Shown here: piece after piece, positions 1 through 13,200 of the stretch
Layout of the letters: each line of letters begins with the position of its first letter
How positions within the stretch are numbered: the stretch's first letter is position 1
Assembly: GCF_043641665.1 (NCBI RefSeq)
Contig: NC_092197.1
Location: 20,687,650-20,751,649, forward strand
Origin: Enoplosus armatus
Lineage: Eukaryota; Chordata; Actinopteri; Centrarchiformes; Enoplosidae
Direction of reading: 5' to 3'
Length of the DNA stretch: 64,000 nucleotides
Position numbers and translations under genes: made by a program
The notes under the pieces: generated by a model
What the model saw: only the letters and a program-made list of their open reading frames with translations
What the model was told of the DNA's origin: nothing
Databases searched by the model: none

Positions 1-531
1 TGCTGTTAAACTGAAAAACACCATCAACATTCAGAAGAGTGGATAGGCTGAGACAGCCGCCAATCCGACACAAACGCAGACCACTTTAAACCTTAATGTC
101 TCCTCGATGGAACGTTTATTCTGCAAATCAGAAGGCGGTGAATGATCTGCGTGTTACGTCTTCTTCGATAGAATGCGGGTGTTTTCCTGTTCACTTCAAT
201 GCAGCCAGGGTTTTCCTCGAGCGGCATCCGTAGGCGAACCGCAAGCTCCACTGGGAACAACTCGGGGCCTGACCAATCAGCAGCCTCAGGTGACAAATAT
301 CACCTGTACATCCCGCAACAAACTTTCTGTTTGCTGTTTGTGCCGTTTGTCTCGTGGCAGATTAATGTTCCTGAATTAAATCTGACAAATCCCAGACAAA
401 TGAGTGACTGACACAGATGTGAGTGTGTATGTATGTGTATGTGTGTGTGTGTGTTGTTGAAATACATATTCAGTGTTGATTTGTTACACTGTCTGTACCT
501 ACAGATTATTATTAGCCACAAGGCTTAGGGT

Positions 532-532
<1 letters not shown>

Positions 533-579
<47 letters not shown>

Positions 580-583
580 CACA
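533..583. repeat. (CA)n microsatellite
   Basis: Near-perfect AC dinucleotide run of about 50 bases, with one G interruption near its right end. It is one of about a dozen such tracts in the window. Confidence 0.97.
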
Positions 584-1243
584 TGAATTATTCATTATTT
601 TTGTTCACATATATTTACATTAATCCTAAAACTAACACCTAACAAACTAAACATCAGTTAGATTCTAATTGACTTCAACTTTTTGTAGCCTTCTATTATG
701 ATTTATCTAATATTTACTTACATATTAACGCGTTTAAAGTTTGTATGATTTCTTTTTGTTTGCAGCTTTTTTTTATACAATGTAATTACTTTTTTTACTA
801 AATAAAATGCCTAAAAATACAAATACTAATACTAATAAAATACAAAAAAAAAAAAATCAAAAGGAATATGAGAGCTTGCTACCAAATATGGCAGCTGTGC
901 CATTATGGTCTGCATGTCATCTGCTTTACCCTATTATTATGTCATCAAGAAGATGGGAAATGACAACAACAACAACAAAAAAGTAATTATTCATTCAAGG
1001 GAATCAAAATTTTCGCCACACAAACTGGACTTTGGGGTCAAGTGTGCTCTGATCCGGGCCTGGGGTCCCCCAGGTGCCACAGCGGTAGTGAATGCATCAG
1101 CTGAACGCTTCAGAGTCCGCGCTGAAGTCAGACTTTGCTGCCCGTTTTCTTACAGACCAACTTTCTCACGACATCAGGCAGGAATTAAACTGTCAGACGT
1201 GACTCAATGCAGCAGCACACACCTCTGCTGTGTTCATGCTGAA

Positions 1244-1244
<1 letters not shown>

Positions 1245-1288
<44 letters not shown>
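1245..1288. repeat. (CA)n microsatellite
   Basis: Perfect AC run. The apparent open frame through it (Thr-His repeats) is a translation of the microsatellite, not a gene. Confidence 0.97.
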
Positions 1289-1294
<6 letters not shown>

Positions 1295-1455
1295 TATAGA
1301 TGACGTAAAAAAAAAACCACATCGTTATGGTAACGGTGTGTAACAGCAACACCCTTTAACCTCAGAGGAGTGATGTCACATGGTCACCACCCGGGAGTGC
1401 GTCACGGCGACACCGACGGACACAACAACAGGTTTGCTGGGCTGATAAATAAACT

Positions 1456-1456
<1 letters not shown>

Positions 1457-1486
<30 letters not shown>
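1457..1486. repeat. (CA)n microsatellite
   Basis: Perfect AC run of 30 bases. Confidence 0.96.
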
Positions 1487-1488
<2 letters not shown>

Positions 1489-1906
1489 AACCAGGACTAG
1501 AAATGTATGGAAGTTTTTCAAAGACAAAACTACCGAAATGAGTGGTAGTGTAGTTCCAGGCTGTGACGGGTTCGTCAGGCCAGGTTTAAGAGCGAGCAGA
1601 GACAGATTTGTAAACTCACCACAAGTTTTAAGCTCAAATCTCCTGATTTTCAATCCAGCAAATAAAAAAAACTTCAATCTAGCAATTAAAATTATAATGC
1701 AATGGGCTTACTGTGTACTTTTCCGTAATAATGGTAGTATAACAGACATAGAAACGCTATGTTCAAACATGTTGTCAGGAGAACGGGTTGTGGAGATGGT
1801 GCGGGCCCCACCGGAAATGAACCAATAACATTAAGCATTTTCTTTTGTTGTTCTATAATTATTAGATATGTAATTCGAGTTACTTATCTGCCATTTTCTA
1901 CAGTTT

Positions 1907-2142
1907 GAATCAGAATCAGAATCAGAATCAGAAATACTTTCTTGATCCCCGGGGGAAATTGTACAGTACCGGTGCTCCCATTCAAGAGTAAAAAGTGGCA
2001 TAATTTAGAACTAAAAGTATGTACAAAATATAAAAATAAGAAATAGAAAATAAAAAATATACACATACAGTACATTACAGTATTTAAGTGAACAATGAAG
2101 TAAAAAATATATACAATAACAATGTATATGTATGTGTGTATT
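1907..2142 (-). mobile_element. 3' tail of an L2-like LINE or dependent SINE
   Basis: Read on the minus strand, this AT-rich stretch ends with a GGGATCAA-AAAGTATTTCTGATTCTGATT motif and a short (GATTCT)n tail, the usual 3' end of fish L2-type retroelements. Its reverse complement is closely similar to 17,560-17,788 along nearly the whole length, including the block ACTCTTGAATGGGAGCACC. No coding part is attached, so this is a 5'-truncated, dead copy. Confidence 0.75.
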
Positions 2143-3904
2143 GACACCTGGTTCTCAGCGGCACAGTCATTGTTTCATTCAACCCCCCCCCCCCTCTCTC
2201 TGGGATTTCAACCAACAGCTCTCTGCTCACAGTGAGAGCCCGTTTTCCACCCCCTACCCCTTGTCTTCCTCCCCCGCTCTGTGCCCCCCCACCCCCGAGG
2301 CGTTTTCGTTTTGTGTGTGTGTGTGTGTTTTTAAGGATCATTGGCAGAGAGATCAGACAGTATTATAGATCTGATAGACGCTGCCAGGCAGATTCTGGAT
2401 TCACGGCAGTGTTTGTATTTATATACATCATCATCATTACCGCCTAACGTATGTACCGCGAACCTCCATTTACTCCGAGGTCCCGGGCTCGGTGCTCCGG
2501 GCTGAATGCTGCGAGTCCGGACTGAGGAGAATAAATAAAAAGTGAGGCTGCGTAGCCTTCTATCTGGGTCAGGGGGATGAACAGATTCACATCAGCAGGG
2601 TCTGAACACAAGAAACCGATCTGATAGAAGAGACTCTGATGTGCACGCACTGTTCATCTTTAACCTCTGGGACCCTGGTTTCCCCCCTTAAGGTCTTATT
2701 CCACATCGCTGTCACATACAAAACACACATGAACGCACAGGACCGTACATATTAAGTAATGTCATTTATAATTAATGAATATGTTAATGTATGTTTACGT
2801 ACATATAGAATTCAATATCAGTTATTCACTTACACTAAAATACGTCTTAATAGCAGAAACATGTATTATATTACGTTACTTGATATAGATTTAATTTCAT
2901 TTTCTTTTAAACAGAGATAAAGGAGACTCACAATAAGAAGATTTTAGCACAGATCTTGGAGCAGCTCTTCATAGACGCGACGTGAAGTTTACGCTGAACA
3001 TTCAAACCCAAGACTCTTAAGACAAGACGTTTTTCATGTTGCGGAAAAAATTGGATATATTATTATAATATTGCAGTTTATCGTTTTACTGGCCACATCT
3101 TGCGGTTTCTATTGTTTCTATTGTAGTTTGTGAAATATTAGGCAGCTTATGTATATAAACAAAAAAGCAGGGAAACAACTCAATCTAGGTTACAGATGAT
3201 CCGCATGTTAAAATTAAATTAACAAGTCATTAATTCATTATAAACTAATTAGAAGGAGTTCTCTCCATATAAAAAGTGCTGTATATAAAACCCAACATCA
3301 GCCTTTGTTTTCGTTTAGGCTGCTGGTGGCTGCAGCAGCAGAGCATGCCGGGAGCAGCAGGTCATCCAGGTGCTGTTTAATCGGAGTGGTCAGGCTGCGG
3401 CCTGAGGAGGGTTTACAGTTCCGACAGGACGACCTTGATGCAAGGCCGCGGGGTGGGGGGGGGGGGTGGGGGGAGCTTCAGCCCAAACACATCTGCCTGG
3501 ATCAGATTCAGCCCCGCGGAGGTATCTGTTCACCTGAGGAGGGTCGAGGTCAGTGAGGAGGTGAAGTGTGCCGTCCAAACGGAAACTCAGGTGACTCCAC
3601 TGGTTGCAAAAAGAAGTCAGATTGTATAGAAGTCTATGGGGAAAATGACCCTACTTCTCACTTGATTTATTACCTCAGGAAACATTTTCCTAATGACTTT
3701 AAGGTCTCAATTGCTAGTTTCAAGTCTTCTTCAATGAACAGCATGATGCTCATTTAGAAAATTATGGTCCCATTTAGAGAGAAAAAAGGCGATAAAGCAG
3801 GGTATGCTTTAGGGCGGGGCTACCTCGTGACTGACGGTTCATTACCACGACGCCTTGTCAGTCAGGATAGAGGCATTTAGTTGCACGAAATGGACAAACC
3901 AGGT

Positions 3905-4130
3905 TTTTCTGGTGCGCACATTTACAAGCTAACTTTGATGGCGCTGACCAGGGTTCTCAGCTCCACCCCCTCGTCCAAATATGGTCACTTTTGGCTCCAG
4001 AAGAAACAAGATGCCAAGCTCGAGGCTTCCAAACGGTAGTCCACAAACCAGTGGGTGACGTCACGGTGGCTACGCCCACGTCTTTTATACAGTCTATGGT
4101 CTCACCAATAGTGGCGCTAAAAATATAAAG
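3905..4130. repeat. CATAGACTGTAT-type dispersed fish repeat
   Basis: Ends with a TATACAGTCTATGGT motif. The reverse complement of that motif also opens the repeat at about 15,780. Such blocks, with a 'CCATAGACTGTATA' edge and text about a few hundred bases long, are scattered through teleost intergenic DNA. Family name not assigned. Confidence 0.5.
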
Positions 4131-5204
4131 TTTGTCCTGAGGGTGGCGCAAGAGGAAAGATCATGGGGTTATTAAAATCGAATGGGTTCATCCTCTGGGG
4201 AACAGGAATGGGGTCAAGAAAATTGGTATTGTTTATTTGGATCCCTGTTACTTGTTACTTTGGCAAGAACTGACTGGAGACATCACAAATAATATATGTA
4301 TATAACTGTATATGTTATTTAAATTTTTATTGTGTACAGGTTTTGGATATTTGTATGTATGTTCTGTGTATGCAGCCTGAAGGGGGCTAAATTCTATTCA
4401 GTTCTATTTATATAGCGCCAAATCATAACAGTAAAAGTTATCTTAGGGCACTTTTCATGTAGGGCGGATGTTCTAACGTGCCACGACTTTCATTTCATTG
4501 TGCAGCCCTGTGTTGTCGAATGTCTAATAAATGTACCTTGAACTATCCTTTGGGTGCGTGCGCACTATAATCACCTCACGTTTACACATCGGACCCCTCA
4601 AAGATTCCCAAGATGCACCCGAAAGGGATTACCACGGTGCAACAAAATGAAATGACACCGAAACCAAACACATTAACACCAACCTGTGTACCTAGGGTGG
4701 GCTTCAGTGCACTGCATGTTGGCATTTTTAACAAGGGGGGGGGGGCGCACTTACTACTCTCCTGGTGGTGCACTGTGTGGCTCGTGATCAATGCCAGAGG
4801 ATCCTGGGACAAACCCAGTGCTTCCTTACATACAGCACTGTACCACCACCTGCTGGCCAAAATGCACCACTGCCGTTTTTTCCACCCCCCTCAAATGAAC
4901 AAGGTATTTTAAATGGCAAATGTCAACGTGGATAAGTTGTGATGTTGGCGCTTTCTCATTGACTGGTCACACAATACAAAGAAATAAACCAGTGACAAAC
5001 TATGTACGACCTGACTGATAGTCTAACGGCTCATGTTTCTTGACCCATTGGACTTCTTCTTGATGATGTCACCATGTCCCCAACCTCAGATGTTAACTTG
5101 GTGAGTACAACGTTGGACCAAAAACCTGTCTCCCGTCTCATGAACTGCCTTGAGAGACATGAGACATAAACGTGTTGGATGGCGCACGAGCTTCCTGCAG
5201 TCTG

Positions 5205-5545
5205 AAGTTGTCCTATTTTGGCCTCCCGAACTCCATCAAAGCGATCAAACTAAGTCATCCTCCGGCTTTGGACCACTGCAACTCCCCCGTATACTTGGGA
5301 TTAGTCGTCCCTGTCCCGCCTGCTACTGGTTCAGAACGCCGCAGCCAGGCTCCTGAAAGGTACCCAGAAGAGGGACTATATTATCCCTGTTCTGGCCTCC
5401 CTCCACTGGCTGCCAGTGCTGGTTCAGAACTGATTTCAAGGTTCTCCTGTTTGTCTATAAAGCCCTAAATGGGCTGCCCCACTCCTATATCGCAGCCCTC
5501 CTAACCCCTTATTCTACCTCCAGATTCCCCCTGGGTTGGCTGACT
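5205..5545 (+). mobile_element. LINE reverse-transcriptase C-terminal fragment (CR1/Rex1-like)
   Basis: Across two shifted frames the translation gives the hallmarks of the end of a CR1/Rex1 reverse transcriptase: a D-x-CNS block, 'LLVQNAAARLL'-like text, and 'ASLHWLPV' followed by 'FKVL-FVYKALNG'. The frames are broken by indels and stop codons, so it is inactive. No upstream endonuclease part is seen. Confidence 0.7.
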
Positions 5546-6337
5546 GGGGGCCTCCTGGCTGTCCCGCAAACCTAAACCTTCAGCTCAGCTCAGCTACCTG
5601 CTCTGGCAGGATCCTGCTGTCTCTGGTTTGTTATTAAGGAACTAATAGTGAATTGAGGGACTGAGGGATAACTTGGTAACTCCTCAGTGTGATGTATCAC
5701 TTTACTTCAGGGGGCGTAAAGAGTAACTAATGATTAAGTAATTAGAAATGAAAGAGTGGTTATTAGTTTGTACCAGTCAGTGTTTTGTTTACTCTGATTT
5801 ACAAGATTTAGCCACCTGTAATCCCAGTGAGGGTCGGGAAGGAAGGACGGCCGACACAGGAGTGTTTTTGCGTCATGTTTATGTGAAGAAAAGTACTGAA
5901 AAAGTAAAGCATTCAAAAGACTTACATATTTCAAATCCTTGGTTATGATTTTATGACCTTTTTTCCCCTTTTAGGAAAAAAATCTTCAAAGACAAACAAC
6001 ATAAATAGGACAGAGGTCAAAGTCACGCTTTTCTTTTTTCTTCTTCTTTTTTTAAAATAGTGCCTAATTGTATCCCCAAATCCCCCGCCGGGATCTTTGA
6101 AGGACTGGTTCAACATTTTGGGAGACATTTATTTGCTTCCTTTCTGAGAATGAAATGAGAAGGTCCGCATGTAAAGTGCAGAGCTGGAGTCAGACCATGG
6201 TTAGCCTAGCTTAGCTTAAAAGGCTGGAAGCAAAGGGGGGGGGGGGGGGGGGACATCTGGCCTGACTCACTGATCAACGGGCTGTATCGTGTTTGCTCCA
6301 TTATAAAAACGGCAGTTTGTGCGACCTCGTTGTGACG

Positions 6338-7003
6338 GCAATAGAGCGCCGCAGGAATGAGTCCCAAACCCGGGAATGAGTCAGCATTTTTACACTTTCG
6401 GTTCCCTCGTCTCGAAGTTGGTGGGGTTTTTTTTTTGAATGGGTTTTTATTTAGATGCCTGAAACAAGGTCTGCGGTTAACACAAGCTGAAGAGATTTTA
6501 ACATTTTGTTCTATGACATAAAACACGTCAGTAGATCCCCCCCACTCGTGAGTTTTGAAGCTTTCGCGTGTCTTAAAAAAGGCGGTTGCTAACAAGCGGC
6601 TAAATGAGACGACTACATTAGCGTCTTCACGCCGAACACGGAAAGTCGTCTACTCACTAGTTGTGTTTATACTATATATCGATATCTATCTATATTCTCT
6701 TGAAAGTGAAGCTTAGCGGTGGTGACGCTGAAGTTTGTTTATAGGCTAACGTTAGCTTTTTTATTTCTGGCGATTCCGTTTGTGCTTCAAAAATCATGAA
6801 AGTGGTGTTCGTTAATGACGACTGTCTCGCTGAATAAAACGTGCGAGTATCATAAATTGTTTTGCCACAGAGCTTATTTTCTGCAATCATCCAAAACCCC
6901 ATGGAAAAACCCCATTGGCTTTTTGTCGAGGGGACCGGGGTGACGCCAACTTCCGGGTTTGCCTACAAAAATACGTCCCCCCTGCAACAACTCTATACCC
7001 CAG
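6338..7003. repeat. Dispersed repeat family C, copy 1
   Basis: Begins near CGCAGGAATGAGTCCCAAA and ends near AACTTCCGGGTTTGCC. Very similar blocks occur at 30,252-30,855 and 50,322-51,176. All three share the same order of landmarks: GGAATGAGTCC, CCCGGGAAT, GGTTCCCTC, TGGGTTTTT, AAAACACGTCAG, and CCAAAACCCCATGGAA followed by GGCTTTTTGTCGAGG. No coding capacity was found. It may be a non-autonomous DNA transposon or a retroelement remnant. Confidence 0.75.
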
Positions 7004-7303
7004 GGGGTCGCAGCACCTGTTGCCTGTTTGTCAAGAAATAGTTTCAGCGCGGAACAAACCCAAAATGTTGAACTTTTCATTTAAAGTGAGAGTTGACTCA
7101 AAGTCCTTTCACCGCAAACAGGAAAAAAAAAGAAAGAAAGAAAAACAACTGAAAACTTTTTCACATTTACGTTGAGTCCTTCAGCTCTCAGCTCAGAGGG
7201 GGTTGCTGCCTTGCTCAGCAGCTCTTCAAGCAGTCCGCCTGGCTGCTGACACACATGTGCCACTCGGTTTGACCACACTAGTCTCTCCTTTCTCTGCTCC
7301 GCG

Positions 7304-10102
7304 TTACTCTATGCCTTTGAGTGTGCGGTAGATGTGTTTCGGCAAAATCACGTAACCCTCTCCGAACGCCGCTGCCGGCTTGCGGCCGGCGCTGGGCGCC
7401 TGGCACGCCGCCTTCAGCCTCTTCAGCTGTCTCTCCTGCCGCCGACACTTCTGCTGCGTGGTCTTCAGCTTCTTCCTCAAACTCCCCAGCTGCTCCTCCA
7501 GCTGCTCGATGCGCTTCTTCTGCCGCGCGGAGTCCTCCGCCGTGTAGTTGTGGTCGCAGGAGACCGCCACCGTGTCACCCCGGGAGTCGTGCAGGCTCCT
7601 CCCAGGCTCCTCCTCCTCCTCCTCCTCCGCTCCTTCCATCGCTGGGTCAGCGGTCAGAGGCAAAGAGAGAGGGAAGAGGATCTCTGAGGGGAAAGGGTCC
7701 TCCAGGGACTCTGACTGTCAGACAGAAAACACACAGGAGTTCTGAACGGGTCTGGTTAACGCTCATCTACAAGTCGAGGATTGGTTTGTCCACTTTAGTT
7801 TAGGTGATCTTTGAAAAAGACAACAGGACTGGAGACCCTGGTGAGGGCTAGAGCTGTGAACACTGTGATGAAGCTTCAATTTGCAACATCATTTTTTTGA
7901 ATGTACGTATGTTGTGTGCAAATTTTGGAAAGCCTTTCATGATTGGCTGTCACCCACTTGTTCCAGATTATTTCTCTAAAACAGATCAAATTTGGATCTA
8001 TTTGAAACGACAAGAACGCAGAATTTCTGTATAACCACCTGTTGAATTTTTGCTTACTATTTTATACACAAGTGTAGATTTCACATCTCTACTGTGTTAG
8101 TCTCGGTTATCAATTTTTTAAAAATATATAAATTTAGTTTAATTTTATGGGGTTTTTTTTGTCATTCATATGTTTGTGTTTTTTGTTGTACGAAATAAAA
8201 AAGTAGTAGTAGAAATAAAAAGATGAAAAGAACCTTAATGCATAGCTTGCTAGCTACCTACCTACCTAGCTACATCAGGAAAAACTTTTTTTTTAAAAAG
8301 TTAAAAGTTAAAGTAAAAAAAAAAATGTTAACCCAACATTTCGTCATCAACGTGACAAGCGTTAACTGCACTGTTGTATTGGTATTAATATTAGTTGTTA
8401 GTTGTCGCAGCCATTTTCACGACTGGTTCGTGGACACTTTTGGAGTTCTTGCTCCTCTCCAGCATTCCGTATCTTATTGTACATATTAATATCTTGAGAC
8501 GATAACTTGTGCCAATGTCTTTGTCTGATAAAGGAAAAATCTCTATAAATAAAATAAGAATTGAACTCTGATGGACAGATAACCGTACTTGTTGCTGAAG
8601 TAACCGCTACCGGTAGCTGCCGTAGGCTAATTAGCTTGGTTAGCTGCAAAGCTAAAATAAAGCTTAATTAAACCTCCTGTGTGTGTTTAACACCAACACG
8701 GGAGGGAAAACGGCCCGAGCCGCCTCACCTTGACGCTGAGGTTAAAGGTGAAGAGCGACGGCACAGCGTTCTCCTTCAGCACGCGGTTGTTGCACTCTCT
8801 CTTGAAGCAGTCTTTGGTGAAGTGCTGCGAGCAGATGTTGCTGTACTTTGTCGGCTTGAAGTTGTTCCTCCTCATTGCCGCCACCCACTTGCCACAAACA
8901 TCTGGACGTGCCAGAGGGAACCTGGGAAAGTTAAATTGATCAGTGAATAGACAAACAAAATGGAGGGGGGGGGGTGCGATCACCTCAGGATTCGTTCCTT
9001 CTGTAGGATTTATCCCATCGTCGACGGGAAATGAATCAGCCCCGAATAATAATTTGCTATGGTCATTTAAAAAGTAAACTTTGTGTCAAAACTGATAGCA
9101 ACATCCTGGTCCTGAAAACAAATCCTTTCCTGGCAACCACTCAAGGGGACATCTAGTCCTACACGCAGAACTCAGGAACTTTAACAGCGGATTCACCTCT
9201 TAACTCTTACCTGGATGTCAGCGCCTTGCCCAACCTGCTGGGATTTAACAGGGAAGTGAACAGTTTAACAATCAGCAGGCTGCAGATTGTTAAATGCCAC
9301 GGATTTCAGGGGCTTCAACTTAATATTGACTGTTCTGCAACTTATTGTTATTGTCAGTAGACTTCGAGTCTGGTTCAACTCGTCTCACATTGCCAAACCT
9401 GCAGGGTTTCCACCCTGTTCCAGCAAAGGCTAACATTAGCTTGACAGCCAACGAGCACCGATCCGTGAGGAACTGTCACCGAACTCCGATCAGAAATAAT
9501 GGAATTTATTCTTCCCGTACTTCTGGATAGGGCAAACATGTTGGAGAATACGATAATATGTGTTGATACGAAGGTGTGTTATTAACTGGTAAATTCGGCG
9601 TGCGATAATCTATGAAACAATAATTAAATCAAGTTCTAATAACATCTAAACTGGAATGTTTGGGTATCGCCACATGATGTAACTTAGCTAGGTTGACTCG
9701 TTACTTTAGAGGACGGGGACTGTGCGGCTGGCGGGCGAACTTGATATAAAACTTCTAATTTTTCAGTGTGAAGTGGTGCTTGGTGAGTTGTGTGTGGCCC
9801 GATTTTGCCCGTGAAATCTGCCGACACAAGAAACGCGTCGTGTCCGCTTCTACCACCCATGTACTGTTGACGATGAGCCATGAAGCTTTTAATGAGGCGG
9901 ATTAGTACACATGGGCTGGTGAACTCTCCCTTGGTACTCTTCCACCAGTTTAAGTCACATCGCAGTGCTCATCTGTCATGTCTGGACAGCTAATGCTAAC
10001 TAGCTCACGCGCACAGTTGGAGTGGACTTACTTGTGGAAGGAAATGTCTTTGTCTTTGTGGTAGCGGTTCTTACAGCCATACGCTGAGCACGTCTGAACC
10101 AT
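7304..10102 (-). CDS. thap1: THAP domain-containing protein 1 (zinc-dependent DNA-binding transcription factor)
   Basis: Coding exons on the minus strand: 10,032-10,102, 8,729-8,921 and 7,304-7,714. All have GT-AG borders and phases that join to 224 residues (human THAP1: 213). The N-terminal THAP zinc finger shows C5, C10, C54 and H57, the signature block [14 protein letters not shown], and the closing AVPSLF box (residues 76-81). Exon 3 adds a seven-glutamate run, the HCF-1-binding motif DHNY (142-145), a coiled coil that dimerises the family, and a basic stretch [11 protein letters not shown] that probably serves as nuclear signal. In mammals THAP1 binds promoters of cell-cycle genes, recruits HCF-1/OGT, and is mutated in DYT6 dystonia. 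The start is fixed by the conserved [14 protein letters not shown] opening. Inferred nuclear. The human head-to-head partner RNF170 is not seen upstream here. Confidence 0.96.
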
Positions 10103-10207
10103 AGCTGCTGCCCTAACGACACTCACTGGGACCCGGGTTGATACTCCACGAAGCTCCGCTCGTGCGCCTCCTCGCCCTCCGCGCGGGCTTCATTGCCACT
10201 AACAATG

Positions 10208-10236
10208 ATGGCGGCGGAGATGGGGTCACGTGACCC
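10208..10236. promoter_or_regulatory. Candidate thap1 promoter elements: ATGGCGGC and palindromic TCACGTGA
   Basis: About 105-135 bases upstream of the thap1 start codon lie an ATGGCGGC core (10,208-10,215, YY1-like) and the perfect 14-base palindrome GGGTCACGTGACCC (10,223-10,236), an extended E-box of the USF/TFE3/MITF type. The surrounding sequence is CpG-rich. Function is inferred from position and motif only. Confidence 0.45.
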
Positions 10237-10259
10237 GCGTCGCTTCCCGTGATATCTCA

Positions 10260-13200
10260 CGGGGTCCACCAAGGGGAGACAAAGACTGCCAATTGATACA
10301 TTCAAAGGCTGCTTTGATTTGAGGGGGAAAATAGCATGACAACAGAAGTCACCTATCATTTGTTATGTAACTGTAGTTACCAGCATATATATATATACAG
10401 CAACACTGGCACCAGCAGTGTTTGTGCTGTTAATAGTTGTAAATATTCATACATGTATGACATAACGCAGAGGTGTGTTGCTCTTTAAGCTAACTAGCCA
10501 CTAGCTAAGGTAACATACAGGACGTGTGAATGCAAAAACTGGACGAAATACACATGCAAATTCCAAAATAGTTTTAATTCAACAATCTTCCGAAAGAAAG
10601 AAAAGTGTTGCACGTTCTTTTTTTTTTTGTTTGTTTGTTTTTTTTTTAAAGTGCAAAAAGGTGCCGACACGTTTGGCTGCGACTGTATGAGGGCTCTGTC
10701 AAAGCATCATGGGAGCTGTAGTTGTTGAACGCCAACCTAATGTTGTCATAGCTTTTTGCTAAAATTGTGTGTTCCGATGTTTACAATCCTGAGGCTTCGG
10801 TTTTCATGCAGCTTCCACATGTACAAATGAAGGAGCAATAGTTGACAGCTATGGCAGGCTGAGTCATGGGAAATGGAGTTATACACTACCAAGTGTAGTT
10901 GAAATGTGATGATTCCCAACACAAAATTTGTTGGTCAAAAAAACAAAACAAAAAAGAAGATATTTTATTTATAAAAGAGGTGTTTTCAACAGGGCAGGTT
11001 GGTCTGAAGAGCTTTATACAGCAACAAAAGACCAGAAATACACTGGAAAACAAGTAAACACACAGCACTGATATGTAGCCGTGTGTATTATCAGTATTCT
11101 GTATAACATATAGAGTCCAGTAGTTGAGCGAAAAAGCAAAAACACTGTCTGTTCAGTTTGAGCAGCTGCAGATCGGAAACTGGACATAAAAAATAAAACA
11201 CATTCTCTACAGCTCTGTTTCATCTGTGGTTGTCAAAGCTCAGAAATCTGAACAAGCTGAATTTACCCCACCCACCCCCCAACACCAATCTGCACGACTG
11301 CACTTAAACGCACCATTTCAGAAAAAGGAAGGAAGGAAGGGAGGAAAGACAAGGGGAATAATTAAAACGAACAGACAAACTTCATTTGTCCAATTCACAC
11401 ATTAGTGCACGAATGCAACGCTTGTAACGGACTTCAGAAATAAATAGGAAAAGGTGCAAAGAAAGTTTTCGGGTGAGCGGCCCAAATGAATGGTATATAC
11501 AGGAAACACTGCATTTCTTCTCCTGTAACGCTCACATGTGAACATTTACACAATGACCAAATGAAATGAAATGCGTTAAGTGAGTGCAAAAAGTCAACTG
11601 CAATCCTTTTTCTGCATTTAGGAGACCAAAATCTCTAATGGTTCATCTCATAACATTTCACTTGAAAATATTCAATACAGTGACAAAAAAAAGAAGAGTT
11701 CTGAGGTCTGTGAGGGTTCATTAGAAGTACCTCCAAACTCTTAGATAATCTTGCAGCAACTTTTTTTTTTTTGTCGCAATAAACACACCATCTTTGGTAG
11801 TTTTCAGAGCCATCAACCGCATCTCATTTCCCATCTTCATTTTCTTTTTTTGAGATAGAGAACTAAAAGTGAACAGTGATGATTTAAACTGGACGTTTTC
11901 AGACAGTTTGGGGTAATAACCTAGCCCCTGCAACAAAGGATATATTCTCATTATCAACTCATCTGTAAATTAGTCGCTCAATTACTTCTTTTTTTGCAGC
12001 AATACATCCGAAAATGTCCACGGCACTTTAAAAGTCCAAAATGTCTCCTCTCGTCCGACCGACGGCGGTCCAAAGCCCAAAGATATTCAGTTTACAGGGA
12101 TATAAGACATTTCTGCAAAGTGTGACAAATAATAAAAAAAAAAAAAAAAAAAGCTACTGTACAATAACAAACAAGTGTTTCACTTTGTGGCTGAAATCGT
12201 CGTCATCATCTAAAAATCACAAAAAACCCCAATCAAAAACAATTTAAAAACTGAAACAGAGTTTGAATGAATCTCTTGTTTTACCCAAGGAAAAAAAAAC
12301 ACAAATGAAAGAGAAGGAAAGTGCAACGAAAGAAAGTCTGAGTGTTTTCAATTGGGTATGTTGAATGTCTCTAAATACTGCGGTACCCAGAAGCCTCAGC
12401 AGCCTTTGTCCAAGCACACCTGTGAAATCATTTCATCATCATCACATTGAAGGAGGCTTCGGCACTGTGCTCAGGAACAAAACAAGCTAACTTGACACTC
12501 TCTGACTTGGATGTGTCTTCTTCCTCCGGGGGGGCAGGTGCTTACACCATTTCAAAAACAAAAACACAATGATATTCGAATAAAAGTAAAGACTACGGGT
12601 TAACACTGCTGCTAGCTATTGCTGCGCTGAAAGACGCGCGGCCGTTCCACTAACCAACACGGGCTAAAGCTAGCCGTGTGGGGTCAACACGTAGCTATGG
12701 CTAGCCCCAGTAGCTCCCATGACGCTCGCTTAAAGCTTTCAAGTGGCAACCGCGGCCCGGGCAAAACCCACTTTCCAAACGCATCAGACGCATCGCCGAT
12801 GACACAAAAAAGGGGCTGAAGTTGTCTACGCGGGAATGCGTCTTTACCATTACGAACATAGCATTAGCAACCCCCAAAAAGTAGGACCTTCCTTTGAGGA
12901 GCGGTCCTCCTCCACTGTAACGTCATGAGCTACCAGTTTCACGCAACACCTGCCGGCCCCCGTCAGCGGAAGACGAGTGACTTTGGGACGTATAAATAAA
13001 AACCGACTGGCCTCCACGTATGTCTGTAGGTTAGCAGGGGTAAGACCGCCGAGGATTATTATGAACCAGGAGTGACACGTCCACGGGCCACTCTTCAACA
13101 TCAGCGTTACCCTAAAGCCGCGTTACCCTAAAGCCGCATCCCGTTTTCAGGTCTTTTTTTTGCTGATGTCACCAAAGTCTGTTTCTATAGCAACAGATGA

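Larger units (their letters stand above)
1..7303. other. Gene-free, repeat-rich spacer
   Basis: I see no coding exon here. Open frames are short, lack plausible splice sites and are mostly CA/TG-repeat or proline/glycine translations. Recognisable content: CA repeats near 533, 1,245 and 1,457; the 3' tail of an L2-like LINE on the minus strand (1,907-2,142); a CATAGACTGTAT-type fish repeat (3,905-4,130); a LINE reverse-transcriptase C-terminal fragment (5,205-5,545); and a dispersed repeat also found twice elsewhere (6,338-7,003). The part from about 6,600 to 7,300 could include thap1 3' UTR, but no clear poly(A) signal decides this. Confidence 0.6.

Noticed and set aside
905..1303. A 132-codon frame ending in His-Thr repeats
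   Set aside because: Runs into a CA microsatellite, and the upstream part has no recognisable domain or splice sites.
7321..7803. A 160-codon Ser/Pro/Ala-rich frame on the plus strand
   Set aside because: Antisense to thap1 exon 3. Composition is the complement of Glu/Gln/Arg codons, with no similarity to any protein I know.
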